A stretch of 64,000 bases of DNA from Palleronia pontilimi (lineage in GTDB: Bacteria; Pseudomonadota; Alphaproteobacteria; Rhodobacterales; Rhodobacteraceae), in assembly GCF_016412875.1 (NCBI RefSeq), contig NZ_JAEKPD010000018.1:1-64000 (forward strand), in the 5' to 3' direction. Position 1 is the first letter of the stretch; every line of letters begins with the position of its first letter. Below are positions 1 to 7,944 of this stretch, one piece after another. Made by a program: the position numbers and the translations under genes. Below the pieces are notes generated by a model that was not told the origin of the DNA, made no database searches, and saw nothing but the letters and a program-made list of their open reading frames with translations.

Positions 1-2
1 CC

Positions 3-29
3 GGCGTGGTCTCGAAAATCATCGAGTAA
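3..29 (+). CDS. C-terminal tail of an unidentified upstream gene (partial)
   Basis: Frame 3 reads GVVSKIIE and then a TAA stop at 27-29. An intrinsic terminator follows 27 nt later, which supports this as a real gene end. Nothing in eight residues identifies the product, and the other frames cannot be excluded. Confidence 0.35.
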   Translation, partial: GVVSKIIE

Positions 30-55
30 CCCGCGACGCAGCGCACCTGATCGCC

Positions 56-84
56 GGGCGCCCCGAACAGGGGCGCCCGTTTTT
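56..84 (+). terminator. Rho-independent terminator before zntB
   Basis: A perfect 9-bp GC stem (56-64 with 70-78, loop GAACA) is followed by G and five T at 80-84. It terminates the gene ending at 29. Only 19 nt separate the T-run from the zntB start codon. Confidence 0.85.
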
Positions 85-103
85 CGTTCCGAAGGACAAG
101 ATT

Positions 104-1078
104 ATGGATGACCATGTCGTCTTCGCGCACCACCTGGCGGGCACCGATCGCGGCCGCCCCATCGACAGCGACGCCGACATCGCACGCGCCCTGCGCGACG
201 ACGCACCGGCCTGGCTGCATCTGAGCGCCGACCATCCCGACACGACCCAGTGGATCGACGAGCATCTGTCCTACCTGGATCCCGCGATCCGCGCCGCCTT
301 AATCGAACCGCAGGTCCGGCCCCGCGCGCTGAAGCTCGGCGAGGGGCTGCTGGTCATCCTGCGCGGCATCAACCTGAACGAGGGCGCGGATCCCGAGGAC
401 ACGATTTCGCTGCGGCTTTACGCCGATCCGTCCCGCATCGTGTCCATGTCGCGCAGGCGTCTGCAATCGGTGGACGTGCTGGCCGAAAGCATCGCGGGCG
501 GCAAGGGCCCCGAGACCAGCGGCGCCTTCCTGGCCCAGCTGGTCGAGCTTCTGACCGACCGGATCGAGGAACAGGTCAGCGATCTCGACGCGCGGTCCGA
601 AGCGCTCGAGGCCGCGGTGATCGAGGCGCCGCTGTCCCATTACGGGTCCGAGACCACCGACCAGCGGCTCGAGCTGGCCGACCTGCGCCGCGTATTGCCG
701 CCCCAGCGCGACGCGGTACGCGACATCCTGCGGGCCAACATGGCGTGGGTGGGCGATCCGCAGCGCGCGATCCTGGGCGAGCAGCTGGACCAGCTGACCC
801 GCGTGGTCGAAACGCTCGACGCCATCCGCGACCAACTGGCCACGATCCGCACCGAGATCGACGCCGCCCGCGACGAGCGGCTGAACCGGAACCTGTATGT
901 CCTGTCGATGATCTCGGCCGTGTTCCTGCCACTGGGCTTCATGACCGGTCTCATGGGCATCAACCTGGCGGGGATGCCGGGCGCGGCCTGGCCGCCCGCC
1001 TTCTGGGTGTTCTGCGGGCTGATGGCGGGGCTGGCCATTGTCGTGCTGGCGATCCTGCGGGCGTTCCGGCTGCTCTAG
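104..1078 (+). CDS. zntB: CorA-family zinc transporter ZntB
   Basis: Inner-membrane divalent-cation transporter of the CorA superfamily, 324 aa, the usual family length. A long acidic cytoplasmic domain with helical stretches fills residues 1-260. Two C-terminal membrane helices follow, at about 264-284 and 297-318. The loop motif after the first helix is GIN (285-287), as in ZntB, rather than the GMN of magnesium-type CorA; that decides the call, but the ion is not proven. GAAGGA precedes the ATG at a good distance. The start lies just behind the preceding gene's terminator, so any own promoter must overlap that hairpin. The stop overlaps the convergent methyltransferase stop in a shared CTAG. 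Confidence 0.85.
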   Translation: MDDHVVFAHHLAGTDRGRPIDSDADIARALRDDAPAWLHLSADHPDTTQWIDEHLSYLDPAIRAALIEPQVRPRALKLGEGLLVILRGINLNEGADPEDTISLRLYADPSRIVSMSRRRLQSVDVLAESIAGGKGPETSGAFLAQLVELLTDRIEEQVSDLDARSEALEAAVIEAPLSHYGSETTDQRLELADLRRVLPPQRDAVRDILRANMAWVGDPQRAILGEQLDQLTRVVETLDAIRDQLATIRTEIDAARDERLNRNLYVLSMISAVFLPLGFMTGLMGINLAGMPGAAWPPAFWVFCGLMAGLAIVVLAILRAFRLL

Positions 1079-1920
1079 GCCGCGAAGCGCTTGCGCTCGT
1101 GGGTCATCATGTGCGCCACGCGGCATCCCGGCGATGCCTGCAGCACCGTTTCCATCCGCCGCAAGGGCTGGCCGATCCCCCAGCCGGCATAGGCGCGGCG
1201 CGACTTCGCGATGGCGGACAGCAGGTCCTCGTCGCTGAGGCGCGCCACCCGGGCCTTGCGCAGGTGCGACGGCAGGATCCGGCGCGTGCAGCGGAAGGCG
1301 ATGGTCGCGTGCCGGACGTAGGCCAGCGGCTCGAACACGTCGCGCAAGGCCCACATGAGTGCCACCAGCCAGGGCTGGGTCGGCTGCAGGAAATCCTGGT
1401 GCACCACGACCGAGCGCCCGGGCACCAGCGACGGGAAGAACTGCGCGACCATGGCATCGGTCGCGTCGGCGCTTTTGAACGCGTCGATGCACAGCACCCG
1501 GATCGGATCGCCACACCAGCCGATGTCTTCGATCCGGCCGCGGTGAAGGGTGATCCGCCGGTGCCAGGGGGCCAGGTGGCTTTTGGCCAGCTCGAACGTG
1601 TCTTCGCCGGGAAACGGCGCGACCCCGGCGGGGTAGAGCATCCGTTGCTTCAACGCTTCGGACGCGGTGAAGCGGTCATAGACGTGCAACCGGGCGGCGT
1701 GGCCGCTTTGGGACAGCCCGTGGGCCAGCCGCGCGGACGATCCGCCGACGAAGGCGCCCAGGTCCACCACCGCCGCATCCGCCGCCGTCTGCGTGCGCGC
1801 GAGCCACTGGTAGAAACGCCCTTCGATGGGGCGCAGCATGGTGGGCACGCGCGCCACGTGCGGCGGAATCCGTTCGGACGCCCAGGGCGTCGCTGCCTTC
1901 CATTTGACCGCGTGTTGCAC
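1075..1920 (-). CDS. Class I SAM-dependent methyltransferase-like protein (TylF/CmcI type)
   Basis: A Rossmann-type nucleotide-binding motif VVDLGAFVGGSSARL lies near the N-terminal third. It is followed by a D-rich strand (VLCIDAFKS) and a hydrophobic strand with HQDF, the arrangement of TylF/macrocin-O-methyltransferase-like proteins. The substrate is unknown; sugar or surface-polymer methylation is only a family-level guess. The start is unclear. A TTG at 1956 would begin inside the terminator hairpin of the upstream gene, so I prefer the GTG at 1920, which has GGGGAT from the hairpin's 3' arm as its ribosome-binding site and gives 281 aa. An ATG about 27 codons further in is another option. 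Confidence 0.65.
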   Translation of the reverse strand: MQHAVKWKAATPWASERIPPHVARVPTMLRPIEGRFYQWLARTQTAADAAVVDLGAFVGGSSARLAHGLSQSGHAARLHVYDRFTASEALKQRMLYPAGVAPFPGEDTFELAKSHLAPWHRRITLHRGRIEDIGWCGDPIRVLCIDAFKSADATDAMVAQFFPSLVPGRSVVVHQDFLQPTQPWLVALMWALRDVFEPLAYVRHATIAFRCTRRILPSHLRKARVARLSDEDLLSAIAKSRRAYAGWGIGQPLRRMETVLQASPGCRVAHMMTHERKRFAA

Positions 1921-1921
1921 G

Positions 1922-1953
1922 AAAAATCCCCACAGACTTGTGCCTGTGGGGAT
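1922..1953 (-). terminator. Rho-independent terminator of the DUF892 gene
   Basis: On the minus strand a perfect 10-bp stem (1944-1953 with 1926-1935, 8-nt loop) is followed by five T (1926-1922). It ends the transcript of the gene at 2020-2514. It abuts the GTG start of the methyltransferase gene, and its 3' arm carries the only visible ribosome-binding site. Confidence 0.9.
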
Positions 1954-2019
1954 CAAAGCGCGAAAAGATTGTCATCCCGCAAAGGGCAAAGCGGAATTTG
2001 CGGCGCTATTTAAGCGAAT

Positions 2020-2514
2020 TCACGCGGCTGCCGCGTTCACACCGTGGGTGGCGATCTGGGTCATGCGCTTGTCGCCGTCATAGGTCTGGTCTAGGCATTC
2101 CTGCAGCACGGCCGCGTCGCCGTCGAGGCCCAGCCGGTTGGCGAAGGCCACCAGGCAGCCGTAGCCGGCCAGCGCATAATGCACCATGCGCTGGTACTGG
2201 GTGATGATCATGGCGTCCTGGGTGTCCTCGTCGCCGAACTCTTCGTCCAGCGCGTGGGCGTGGGCTTCCTTGACCAGCCCTTCCATGCCCTTGCAGAACT
2301 CGCCGTCGGGGTCGACGCCGTGGTCCGAGCAGAGCTGCGCGACCTTTTCCATGCCGTCGGAAATGCCGCTGGCCCCCGCGATCAGGGCTTCGGACAGCTC
2401 CTTGTTCTTGGCGGCGCGGCCCAGCGCCGTGGTGGCGTCGAGCGATTGCTTGCAGGCCGAGTAGAGGTCCTGCATCTGGTCGATATAGACGTCCTTGAGG
2501 TTGTTCATGGCCAT
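2020..2514 (-). CDS. DUF892 (YciE/YciF) ferritin-like protein
   Basis: A 164-aa all-helical protein of the YciE/YciF family. These proteins have a ferritin-like four-helix fold and are linked to general stress responses; biochemical roles are poorly known. The N-terminal MNNLKDVYIDQMQDLYSA and the later EFGDEDTQDAMIITQYQRMVHYALAGYG carry the carboxylate and His residues expected of the di-metal fold. The ATG at 2514 is preceded by AGGGAGCC. Reading further upstream would run through tRNA-Trp, so longer starts are excluded. A monocistronic unit: its own terminator lies at 1922-1953. Confidence 0.85.
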   Translation of the reverse strand: MAMNNLKDVYIDQMQDLYSACKQSLDATTALGRAAKNKELSEALIAGASGISDGMEKVAQLCSDHGVDPDGEFCKGMEGLVKEAHAHALDEEFGDEDTQDAMIITQYQRMVHYALAGYGCLVAFANRLGLDGDAAVLQECLDQTYDGDKRMTQIATHGVNAAAA

Positions 2515-2596
2515 GACGGTTGGCTCCCTGTTGTCAGTTCGAATTTCCTGACCGACCAACGGGCAGCACGCCGCCAGGTTCCTTGTGAACAGGGTC

Positions 2597-2625
2597 TTGA
2601 CCCCCCGGCGGGGCTGGCTTACCGA
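2597..2625 (+). promoter_or_regulatory. Candidate sigma-70 promoter of tRNA-Trp
   Basis: TTGACC at 2597-2602, a 17-nt spacer and TACCGA at 2620-2625. This would start transcription about 5 nt before the mature tRNA. The -10 is a weak match. Confidence 0.45.
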
Positions 2626-2636
2626 AGCGGTCGGAT

Positions 2637-2712
2637 AGGGGTATAGCTCAGCTGGTAGAGCGACGGTCTCCAAAACCGTAGGTCGCGGGTTCGAACCCTG
2701 CTGCCCCTGCCA
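2637..2712 (+). tRNA. tRNA-Trp (CCA anticodon)
   Basis: A 76-nt cloverleaf. The acceptor stem AGGGGTA (2637-2643) pairs with TGCCCCT (2702-2708), with one G-T pair. The D-arm is GCTCAGCTGGTAGAGC, the anticodon loop reads CTCCAAA (anticodon CCA), the T-arm is GGGTTCGAACCC, and CCA is encoded at 2710-2712. In many alphaproteobacteria this tRNA precedes secE-nusG. Here it is followed by the converging end of a DUF3140 gene. Confidence 0.97.
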
Positions 2713-2775
2713 ACCGCCGATTATATCCGCGGATATGGCGATGCGCCCGCTATCTTCATGTTTCCGAAAGATTTC

Positions 2776-3120
2776 TCAGCTGGCGCAGCCATCGTCCTTC
2801 AGCGGGTCGTGGCCCCAGTTCATCAGCGAATAGCGCCAGGTGCTGTCTTCGATGTCGCCATCGGGCACCTGCGCGCAGTGGCGGTTGATGTATCCCACGA
2901 CCTTGCCCATGTGGTCCCACTGGTCGTCGGTCAGCTCGTCCTTGTTGGTGCGCTTGATCTTCACGATCCGCCGCCCCGAGGCGTGGCCGGTGGATTCGCC
3001 GTCGTCGCTGTCGCCCACGGACTTGCTTTCATCGGTCTGCAGCCAGTCTTCCAGTTCCTGCGGGGCCATGTTGACGCGGTCGCGCCATTCGTCCCAGATC
3101 TCGTCGCGTGATTTCGCCAT
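2776..3120 (-). CDS. DUF3140 family protein
   Basis: A small, strongly charged 114-aa soluble protein beginning MAKSRDEIWDEWRD, with a conserved-looking region TDDQWDHMGKVVGYINRHCAQ near the C-terminus. It matches the DUF3140 family in length and pattern; DUF3140 proteins have no established function. The ATG at 3120 is chosen because AAGGAG sits six bases upstream. That site lies in the 3' arm of the terminator hairpin of the upstream acyl-CoA synthetase gene, so initiation on read-through mRNA should be hindered. No membrane segment or signal peptide. Confidence 0.75.
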   Translation of the reverse strand: MAKSRDEIWDEWRDRVNMAPQELEDWLQTDESKSVGDSDDGESTGHASGRRIVKIKRTNKDELTDDQWDHMGKVVGYINRHCAQVPDGDIEDSTWRYSLMNWGHDPLKDDGCAS

Positions 3121-3121
3121 G

Positions 3122-3158
3122 AAAAAGCTCCTTCGCCTGGCATCCCAAGCGAAGGAGC
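3122..3158 (-). terminator. Rho-independent terminator of the acyl-CoA synthetase gene, overlapping the next RBS
   Basis: On the minus strand GCTCCTTCGC (3158-3149) pairs perfectly with GCGAAGGAGC (3136-3127) across a 12-nt loop, and five T follow (3126-3122). The stem begins 27 nt after the upstream stop. The 3' arm contains AAGGAG, the ribosome-binding site of the DUF3140 gene whose ATG follows at 3120. Confidence 0.9.
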
Positions 3159-3185
3159 GGTGATCGGGTTCCGAGCCTGCGCGGC

Positions 3186-5060
3186 TTACGCGTCGGCCCA
3201 TTCCCAGTGGCCGGCATAGTCGCCCATGACGCGGGCCACGGCGTCGCGGTCGACGTTGCCTTCGGGCGCGATCCGGGCCACCAGGCCGCGCTTCTTGTCC
3301 TCGATCACTTCCGCCACATGGGCCGTGAGGCCCGCGTCCTTCAGCGCCGCGTCATAGACGCGGGTGAAGGCCAGGCGCCGCAGGTCGGGCTTGAACACCT
3401 TGCCCACGGCGGTCTTCGGCAGCTCGTCCAGCACCTCGATATGCTTGGGCCAGGCGGCGCGTTCGTGGATCTTGTCCTTGGCGAACTTCAGCAGCTCGTC
3501 GGTGGTGACATCCGCGCCGCCCACCAGCTCGACATAGGCGCAGGGCAGCTCGCCCGCATGGGCGTCGGGCTGGCCGATGGCGCCCGCCATGGCGACGGCT
3601 TCGTGGCCCGCCAGCGCCTCTTCGATCTCGGCGGGGTCGATGTTGTGGCCGCCACGAATGATGAGGTCCTTGGCGCGGCCGGTGATCCACAGGTAGCCGT
3701 CGGCGTCGAGCCGCCCCAGGTCGCCCGTCCGCAGATACTTGCCCGCGTGGAACAGGTCCTTGTTCTTGTCGTCCTCGGTATAGGTCTTGCCCTCGTAGAT
3801 GCCGGGCGACGAGACGCAGATCTCGCCGATGGTGTCGACCGGGCATTCTTCGCCGTTCTTGACGATCTTCACGTCCGTGTAGGGGAACGGGATGCCGATC
3901 GAGCCCACCTTCTTTTCGCCGTCGGGCGGGTTGATGGACACGAGGCAGGTGGCTTCGGTCAGCCCGTAGCCTTCGCAGATGGTGACGCCCGCGGCTTCCT
4001 CGAACCGGCGGTAGAGCTCGAGCGGCAGGGGCGCCGAGCCGCAGAAGGCGATCTTCAGCTTCGAGATGTCGGCGTCCACCTTGCGCTGCATCAGCGCCGA
4101 CATGGCGGTGGGCACGGTGATCATGAAGGTAATCTTGTGCCGCTCGCAGAGCTTCCAGAAATTGTCGAACACGCCTTCGCCGCGATAGCCCTGGGGCGTC
4201 GGAAAGACGACATGCGCTCCGCTCGCGAGGCTTGCGCCCATGACCACGATGGCGGCGAAGACGTGGAACATGGGCAGTGGGCAGATCAGGTTGTCATTCT
4301 CGTCGAAGAGCAGCTCCTTGCCCAGCCAGCCGTTGTAGATCACGCCCGAATACTTGTGCTGCGCCACCTTGGGCATGCCGGTGGTGCCGCCGGTGTGGAA
4401 GTTGGTGCAGACGCGGTCGGCGCTGCTGTCCTCGAAGGTCAGGGCCTTCTTCTGCTTGCCCACGACCGCCGACCAGGCGTGGACCTGCGCGTCGTGCTTG
4501 ACCTCGACCTTGGGTCGGATCAGCGGGACGATCAGCTTCTTCAGGCCGGTCAGGTAGCGATGCAGATCGACCTCGATCACGTGCTTGACATTGGGGGCCA
4601 GCGCGACGGCGTCGGCGGCCTTCTGCGCCACGTCGGTCTTGGGGAAGGCGCGCAGGGTCACGAGCACCTTGGCCTCGGTCTGGCGCAGGATGGATGCGAT
4701 CTGCTCGGCCTCGAGCAGCGGGTTGATGGGGTTCACGACGCCCGCCACCATGCCGCCCAGGTAGGTCACGATGGCCTCGTTGCAGTTGGGCAGCAGGTAG
4801 GCGACCTTGTCGGTCTCGCCCACGCCAAGCTCGCGCAGCAGGTTCGCCATCTGCGCGGTCTGGGCGCGCAGGTCGTTCCACGTCAGCGTTTCGGCCTTGT
4901 CGTCGGGACCCGAGAACAGCTGGAAGGTCACCGCGGGGCGCGTGCCGTGCTTGTCGGCCGTCTTGTTCAGCATCTGCCAGACAGTCCTTGGCAGGTCGCG
5001 TTCGGACCAGGGGCCCACGTCCTCGATGGCCTGTCGGTCGGCGTAGTTGGCGTATACCAT
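3186..5060 (-). CDS. Long acyl-CoA synthetase (AMP-forming, FadD-like)
   Basis: ANL-superfamily ligase of 624 aa that would activate a carboxylic acid to its CoA thioester via an acyl-adenylate. Visible motifs: phosphate loop HTGGTTGMPK (222-231), GYGLTEAT in the middle, TGDLGRLDADGYLWITGR, and the hinge-type KDLIIRGGHNIDPAEIE. The catalytic Lys near the C-terminus is in KTAVGKVFKP. The length and the insert around 165-205 fit the fatty-acyl-CoA synthetase type common in Rhodobacteraceae; chain-length preference cannot be read from sequence. The ATG at 5060 has GGGAGGAA upstream. Single gene with its own terminator at 3122-3158. Confidence 0.85.
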   Translation of the reverse strand: MVYANYADRQAIEDVGPWSERDLPRTVWQMLNKTADKHGTRPAVTFQLFSGPDDKAETLTWNDLRAQTAQMANLLRELGVGETDKVAYLLPNCNEAIVTYLGGMVAGVVNPINPLLEAEQIASILRQTEAKVLVTLRAFPKTDVAQKAADAVALAPNVKHVIEVDLHRYLTGLKKLIVPLIRPKVEVKHDAQVHAWSAVVGKQKKALTFEDSSADRVCTNFHTGGTTGMPKVAQHKYSGVIYNGWLGKELLFDENDNLICPLPMFHVFAAIVVMGASLASGAHVVFPTPQGYRGEGVFDNFWKLCERHKITFMITVPTAMSALMQRKVDADISKLKIAFCGSAPLPLELYRRFEEAAGVTICEGYGLTEATCLVSINPPDGEKKVGSIGIPFPYTDVKIVKNGEECPVDTIGEICVSSPGIYEGKTYTEDDKNKDLFHAGKYLRTGDLGRLDADGYLWITGRAKDLIIRGGHNIDPAEIEEALAGHEAVAMAGAIGQPDAHAGELPCAYVELVGGADVTTDELLKFAKDKIHERAAWPKHIEVLDELPKTAVGKVFKPDLRRLAFTRVYDAALKDAGLTAHVAEVIEDKKRGLVARIAPEGNVDRDAVARVMGDYAGHWEWADA

Positions 5061-5179
5061 GCAGTCTTTCCTCCCTTTGCCCGGTTTTGCGGGCTTGTCC
5101 CTGGGCGTTCATCAGCAAAGAAACGCCATTTCGCGCAAGTCTGACGCTGCGACAAAGCAAGGGAAAGGGGAAAGTGGCG

Positions 5180-6964
5180 CTATTCTGCGGCCAATCCGGC
5201 GGTGAATTGCAGCCGCGCCAGACGGGCGTAGAGCCCACCCTGGTCCACCAACTCGTCATGGGTGCCGGTGGCGACGATGCGGCCCGCTTCGAACACCAGG
5301 ATGCGGTCGGCCTTCTTCACCGTGGCCAGGCGGTGGGCGACGACCAGCGTGGTGCGGCCCGCGGCCAGCCGCTCGACCGCCTGCTGGACCAGGTGCTCGG
5401 ATTCGGCGTCGAGCGCGCTGGTCGCTTCGTCCAGCAGCAGCACCGGGGCGTCGCGCAGGATGGCGCGGGCGATGGCGATGCGCTGTTTCTGGCCGCCCGA
5501 CAGCATCACGCCGCGCTCGCCCACGTAGCTGTCGTAGCCATCGGGCAGGGCGGTCAGGAAGTCATGGGCGGCGGCGGCTTTCGCGGCCTGCTCGACCTCG
5601 GCATCCGACGCGTCCGGCCGGCCGAAGCGGATGTTGTCGCGGGCGGAGGCGGCGAAGATCACCGGGTCCTGCGGGACCAGCGCCATGTGGCGGCGGAAAT
5701 CGCTGCGCGCCATGCGGTCCAGCGGCACGCCGTCCAGCGTGACGGTGCCGCTGGTGGGATCGTAGAAGCGCAGCAGAAGCTGGATGATCGTGGTCTTGCC
5801 CGCCCCCGAGGGGCCGACCAGGGCGACGGTTTCGCCCGGATTGACCTCGAACGACACGCCGTCCAGGGCGGCGGCGGCGGGGCGCGCGGGGTAGAAGAAG
5901 CGCACGTCGTCGAAGCGGATGCGGCCTTCGGGACGGGCGGGGGCGGGCACCGGGTCGGCGGGGTCCAGAACGCTGTCGGTGGCGGTCAGCAGCTCGACCA
6001 GCCGCTCGGTGGCGCCCGCGGCGCGCTGCAGCTCGCCCCAGACTTCCGACAGCGCGGCGACGCCGCCCGCCACCATCACCGCGTAGATCACGAACTGCAC
6101 CAGCTCGCCCACGGTCATCACGTCGGCGCGCACGTCGCGCGCGCCCATCCACAGCACCCCCACGATGCCCGAGAAGACCAGCATGATGACGATCACCGTC
6201 ATCGCCGCGCGCACCCCGATGCGGGTCTTGGCCGAGCGGAAGGATTCCTCGGTCACGTCCGCGAAGCGGGCCCGCGACGCGGTCTCGTGGGTGAAGGCCT
6301 GGACGGTCTGGACGGACGACAGCGCCTCGGACGCGTTGCCCGAGGATTGCGCGATCCAATCCTGGTTCTCGCGGCTGAGCTTGCGCAGGCGGCGGCCCAG
6401 GGTGATGATCGGCACGATCACCAGCGGCACCAGCAGCATAACCATCAGCGACAGCTTGACCGAGGTGTAGAACAGCAGCGCCAGACCGCCGATCAGGATC
6501 AGCAGGTTCCGAAGCGCGATGGACACGGACGAGCCGATCACCGACAGGATCAGCGTGGTGTCGGTGGTGATGCGGCTCAGCACCTCGCCGGTCATGATGC
6601 GTTCGTAGAAGGCGGGCGACATGCCGATGACCCGGTCGAACACGGCCTTGCGGATGTCGGTCACGACCCGTTCGCCCAGCCGCGTGACCAGGTAGTAGCG
6701 CAGCCCTGTGCCCAGGGCCATCAGCCCGGCGATGGCAAGCGCGGCCAGGAAATAGCTGTCCAGAAGCGCCTCGGCCGAGGTTTCGAACCCGTCGACCACG
6801 CGGCGCACGGCGATGGGCAGGATCAGCGACACGCAGGCCGTCAGGACCAGCGCCAGCCCCGCGCCCGCCAGCAGCACGCGATAGGGCTGCAGGAACGGCC
6901 AGAGCGCGGCCAGCGCGCCGATCTTCTTGGATTTCGCCCGCTCTTCGGTCGTGGTGTCGGCCAA
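5180..6964 (-). CDS. ABC exporter half-transporter (MsbA/LmrA-like, fused membrane and ATPase domains)
   Basis: 594 aa with six predicted membrane helices in residues 25-310, then an ATPase domain with Walker A GPSGAGKT (384-391), Q-loop PQDPV, signature LSGGQKQ (488-494) and Walker B VLLLDEATSALD (508-519). A homodimeric lipid or drug exporter is the usual role; the substrate is unknown. The start is a TTG at 6964 (MADTTTEERAK) with GAGG six bases upstream; no ATG in frame precedes the first helix. It stands alone, followed by the restriction-modification genes on the upstream side. Confidence 0.88.
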   Translation of the reverse strand: MADTTTEERAKSKKIGALAALWPFLQPYRVLLAGAGLALVLTACVSLILPIAVRRVVDGFETSAEALLDSYFLAALAIAGLMALGTGLRYYLVTRLGERVVTDIRKAVFDRVIGMSPAFYERIMTGEVLSRITTDTTLILSVIGSSVSIALRNLLILIGGLALLFYTSVKLSLMVMLLVPLVIVPIITLGRRLRKLSRENQDWIAQSSGNASEALSSVQTVQAFTHETASRARFADVTEESFRSAKTRIGVRAAMTVIVIMLVFSGIVGVLWMGARDVRADVMTVGELVQFVIYAVMVAGGVAALSEVWGELQRAAGATERLVELLTATDSVLDPADPVPAPARPEGRIRFDDVRFFYPARPAAAALDGVSFEVNPGETVALVGPSGAGKTTIIQLLLRFYDPTSGTVTLDGVPLDRMARSDFRRHMALVPQDPVIFAASARDNIRFGRPDASDAEVEQAAKAAAAHDFLTALPDGYDSYVGERGVMLSGGQKQRIAIARAILRDAPVLLLDEATSALDAESEHLVQQAVERLAAGRTTLVVAHRLATVKKADRILVFEAGRIVATGTHDELVDQGGLYARLARLQFTAGLAAE

Positions 6965-7031
6965 GGGGTGCCTCGTATCGCGTGGGTCCGGGATCGCAAC
7001 CTTCTAGGCAAGTGTCGGGGCGGCGGCAATA

Positions 7032-7940
7032 TCAGCCTGCGGGTGAGCCCTTGCCGCCCAGCGCGAGCCCGTGCCGCGCGGCAAGGTCGATCTGCGCCGC
7101 CGAGGCCGGGCGACAGGCGATGAATTCGCTGGGCCCGCAGGTCCGCAGCCCCAATTCCGCGATCAGCGCGGCGTCGTATTGGCCGGACAGCAGCAGCACG
7201 CCCTCGCGCGCCAGTATGTCGCGGGTGCCGCGCCCCTTGTCGGACCGGATCCGGCGCATGAAGTCGCGCTGCCGGGCCACCGCTTCGACCACGTCGCGCG
7301 CGATGGGGCGGCGCTGGATCTCGCGGAAGAGCTGGGCCATGCGCGCGTTGCCGGTGTCGCCCGCGAAGATCCGCGCGACCGTGTCGGGATCGACCGTGCG
7401 CCAGAAATTGGGCGGGTAGGGGTGCCGCTCGACCAGCCACAGGATCTGCGCGAAGCCATGGGCCGACACGCTGCGCTTGGCGTCCTTGTTCTGCCCCGCG
7501 GTCAGGTGGTCGGCCCGCGCCACGATCAGCCCCATGTAGCAGCGCGCCTGCACTTCGTCGGCGGCGACCACGATGCAGGGCTGGTCCACCGCTTCGGTCG
7601 GGATCATCCAGTTGGCGCCCATGGTGTGCTTGATGTCGACGTCATGGCCCAGGATCTCGGTATCGAGCCGCCCGCGCTTCAGGCCCAGCAGCGCGCGCAG
7701 CTCGATCTCGACCCGGGTGCCGATATAGGTCTTTTCGGTCTTTTCCAGCTCGTCGTAGGAGCGGCGCCCGGTCTTGGCGGTCATGATGACGTCGTCGATG
7801 CAGGCGCGCAGCATGGCGGCCAGCTTGTCGGCCAGCGCGGCCCGGCCGCCCGCCCGCGCGGTGATGTCGCCCGCGATCGCGGACAGCAGGGCGTGGTCGG
7901 GGTGGCCCGGCGCGACCTGGCTGACCGGGATCGCCTTCAC
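7032..7940 (-). CDS. NaeI-type type II restriction endonuclease
   Basis: 302 aa, close to the length of NaeI. It has SYDELEKTEKTYIGTRVEI (61-79), resembling the ligase-like segment of NaeI around its Leu43, and the metal-binding core D93...DVDIK (100-104), the PD-(D/E)XK pattern. The second half (RDFMRRIR...ILAREGVLLL) matches the NaeI C-terminal DNA-binding domain. NaeI is a type IIE enzyme that cleaves GCCGGC after binding two sites; that specificity is inferred here. The GTG start at 7940 lies 4 nt after the methyltransferase stop, so translation is probably coupled and the methylase is made first. Confidence 0.85.
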   Translation of the reverse strand: MKAIPVSQVAPGHPDHALLSAIAGDITARAGGRAALADKLAAMLRACIDDVIMTAKTGRRSYDELEKTEKTYIGTRVEIELRALLGLKRGRLDTEILGHDVDIKHTMGANWMIPTEAVDQPCIVVAADEVQARCYMGLIVARADHLTAGQNKDAKRSVSAHGFAQILWLVERHPYPPNFWRTVDPDTVARIFAGDTGNARMAQLFREIQRRPIARDVVEAVARQRDFMRRIRSDKGRGTRDILAREGVLLLSGQYDAALIAELGLRTCGPSEFIACRPASAAQIDLAARHGLALGGKGSPAG

Positions 7941-7944
7941 GGGA

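Noticed and set aside
2515..2673. N-terminal extension of the DUF892 protein by 53 residues
   Set aside because: It would be encoded by the antisense of tRNA-Trp and lacks an RBS.
3207..5144. Long open frame of about 645 codons on the plus strand opposite the acyl-CoA synthetase
   Set aside because: It is the antisense shadow of a well-supported gene in GC-rich DNA; the product is His/Gly/Val-rich with no domain.
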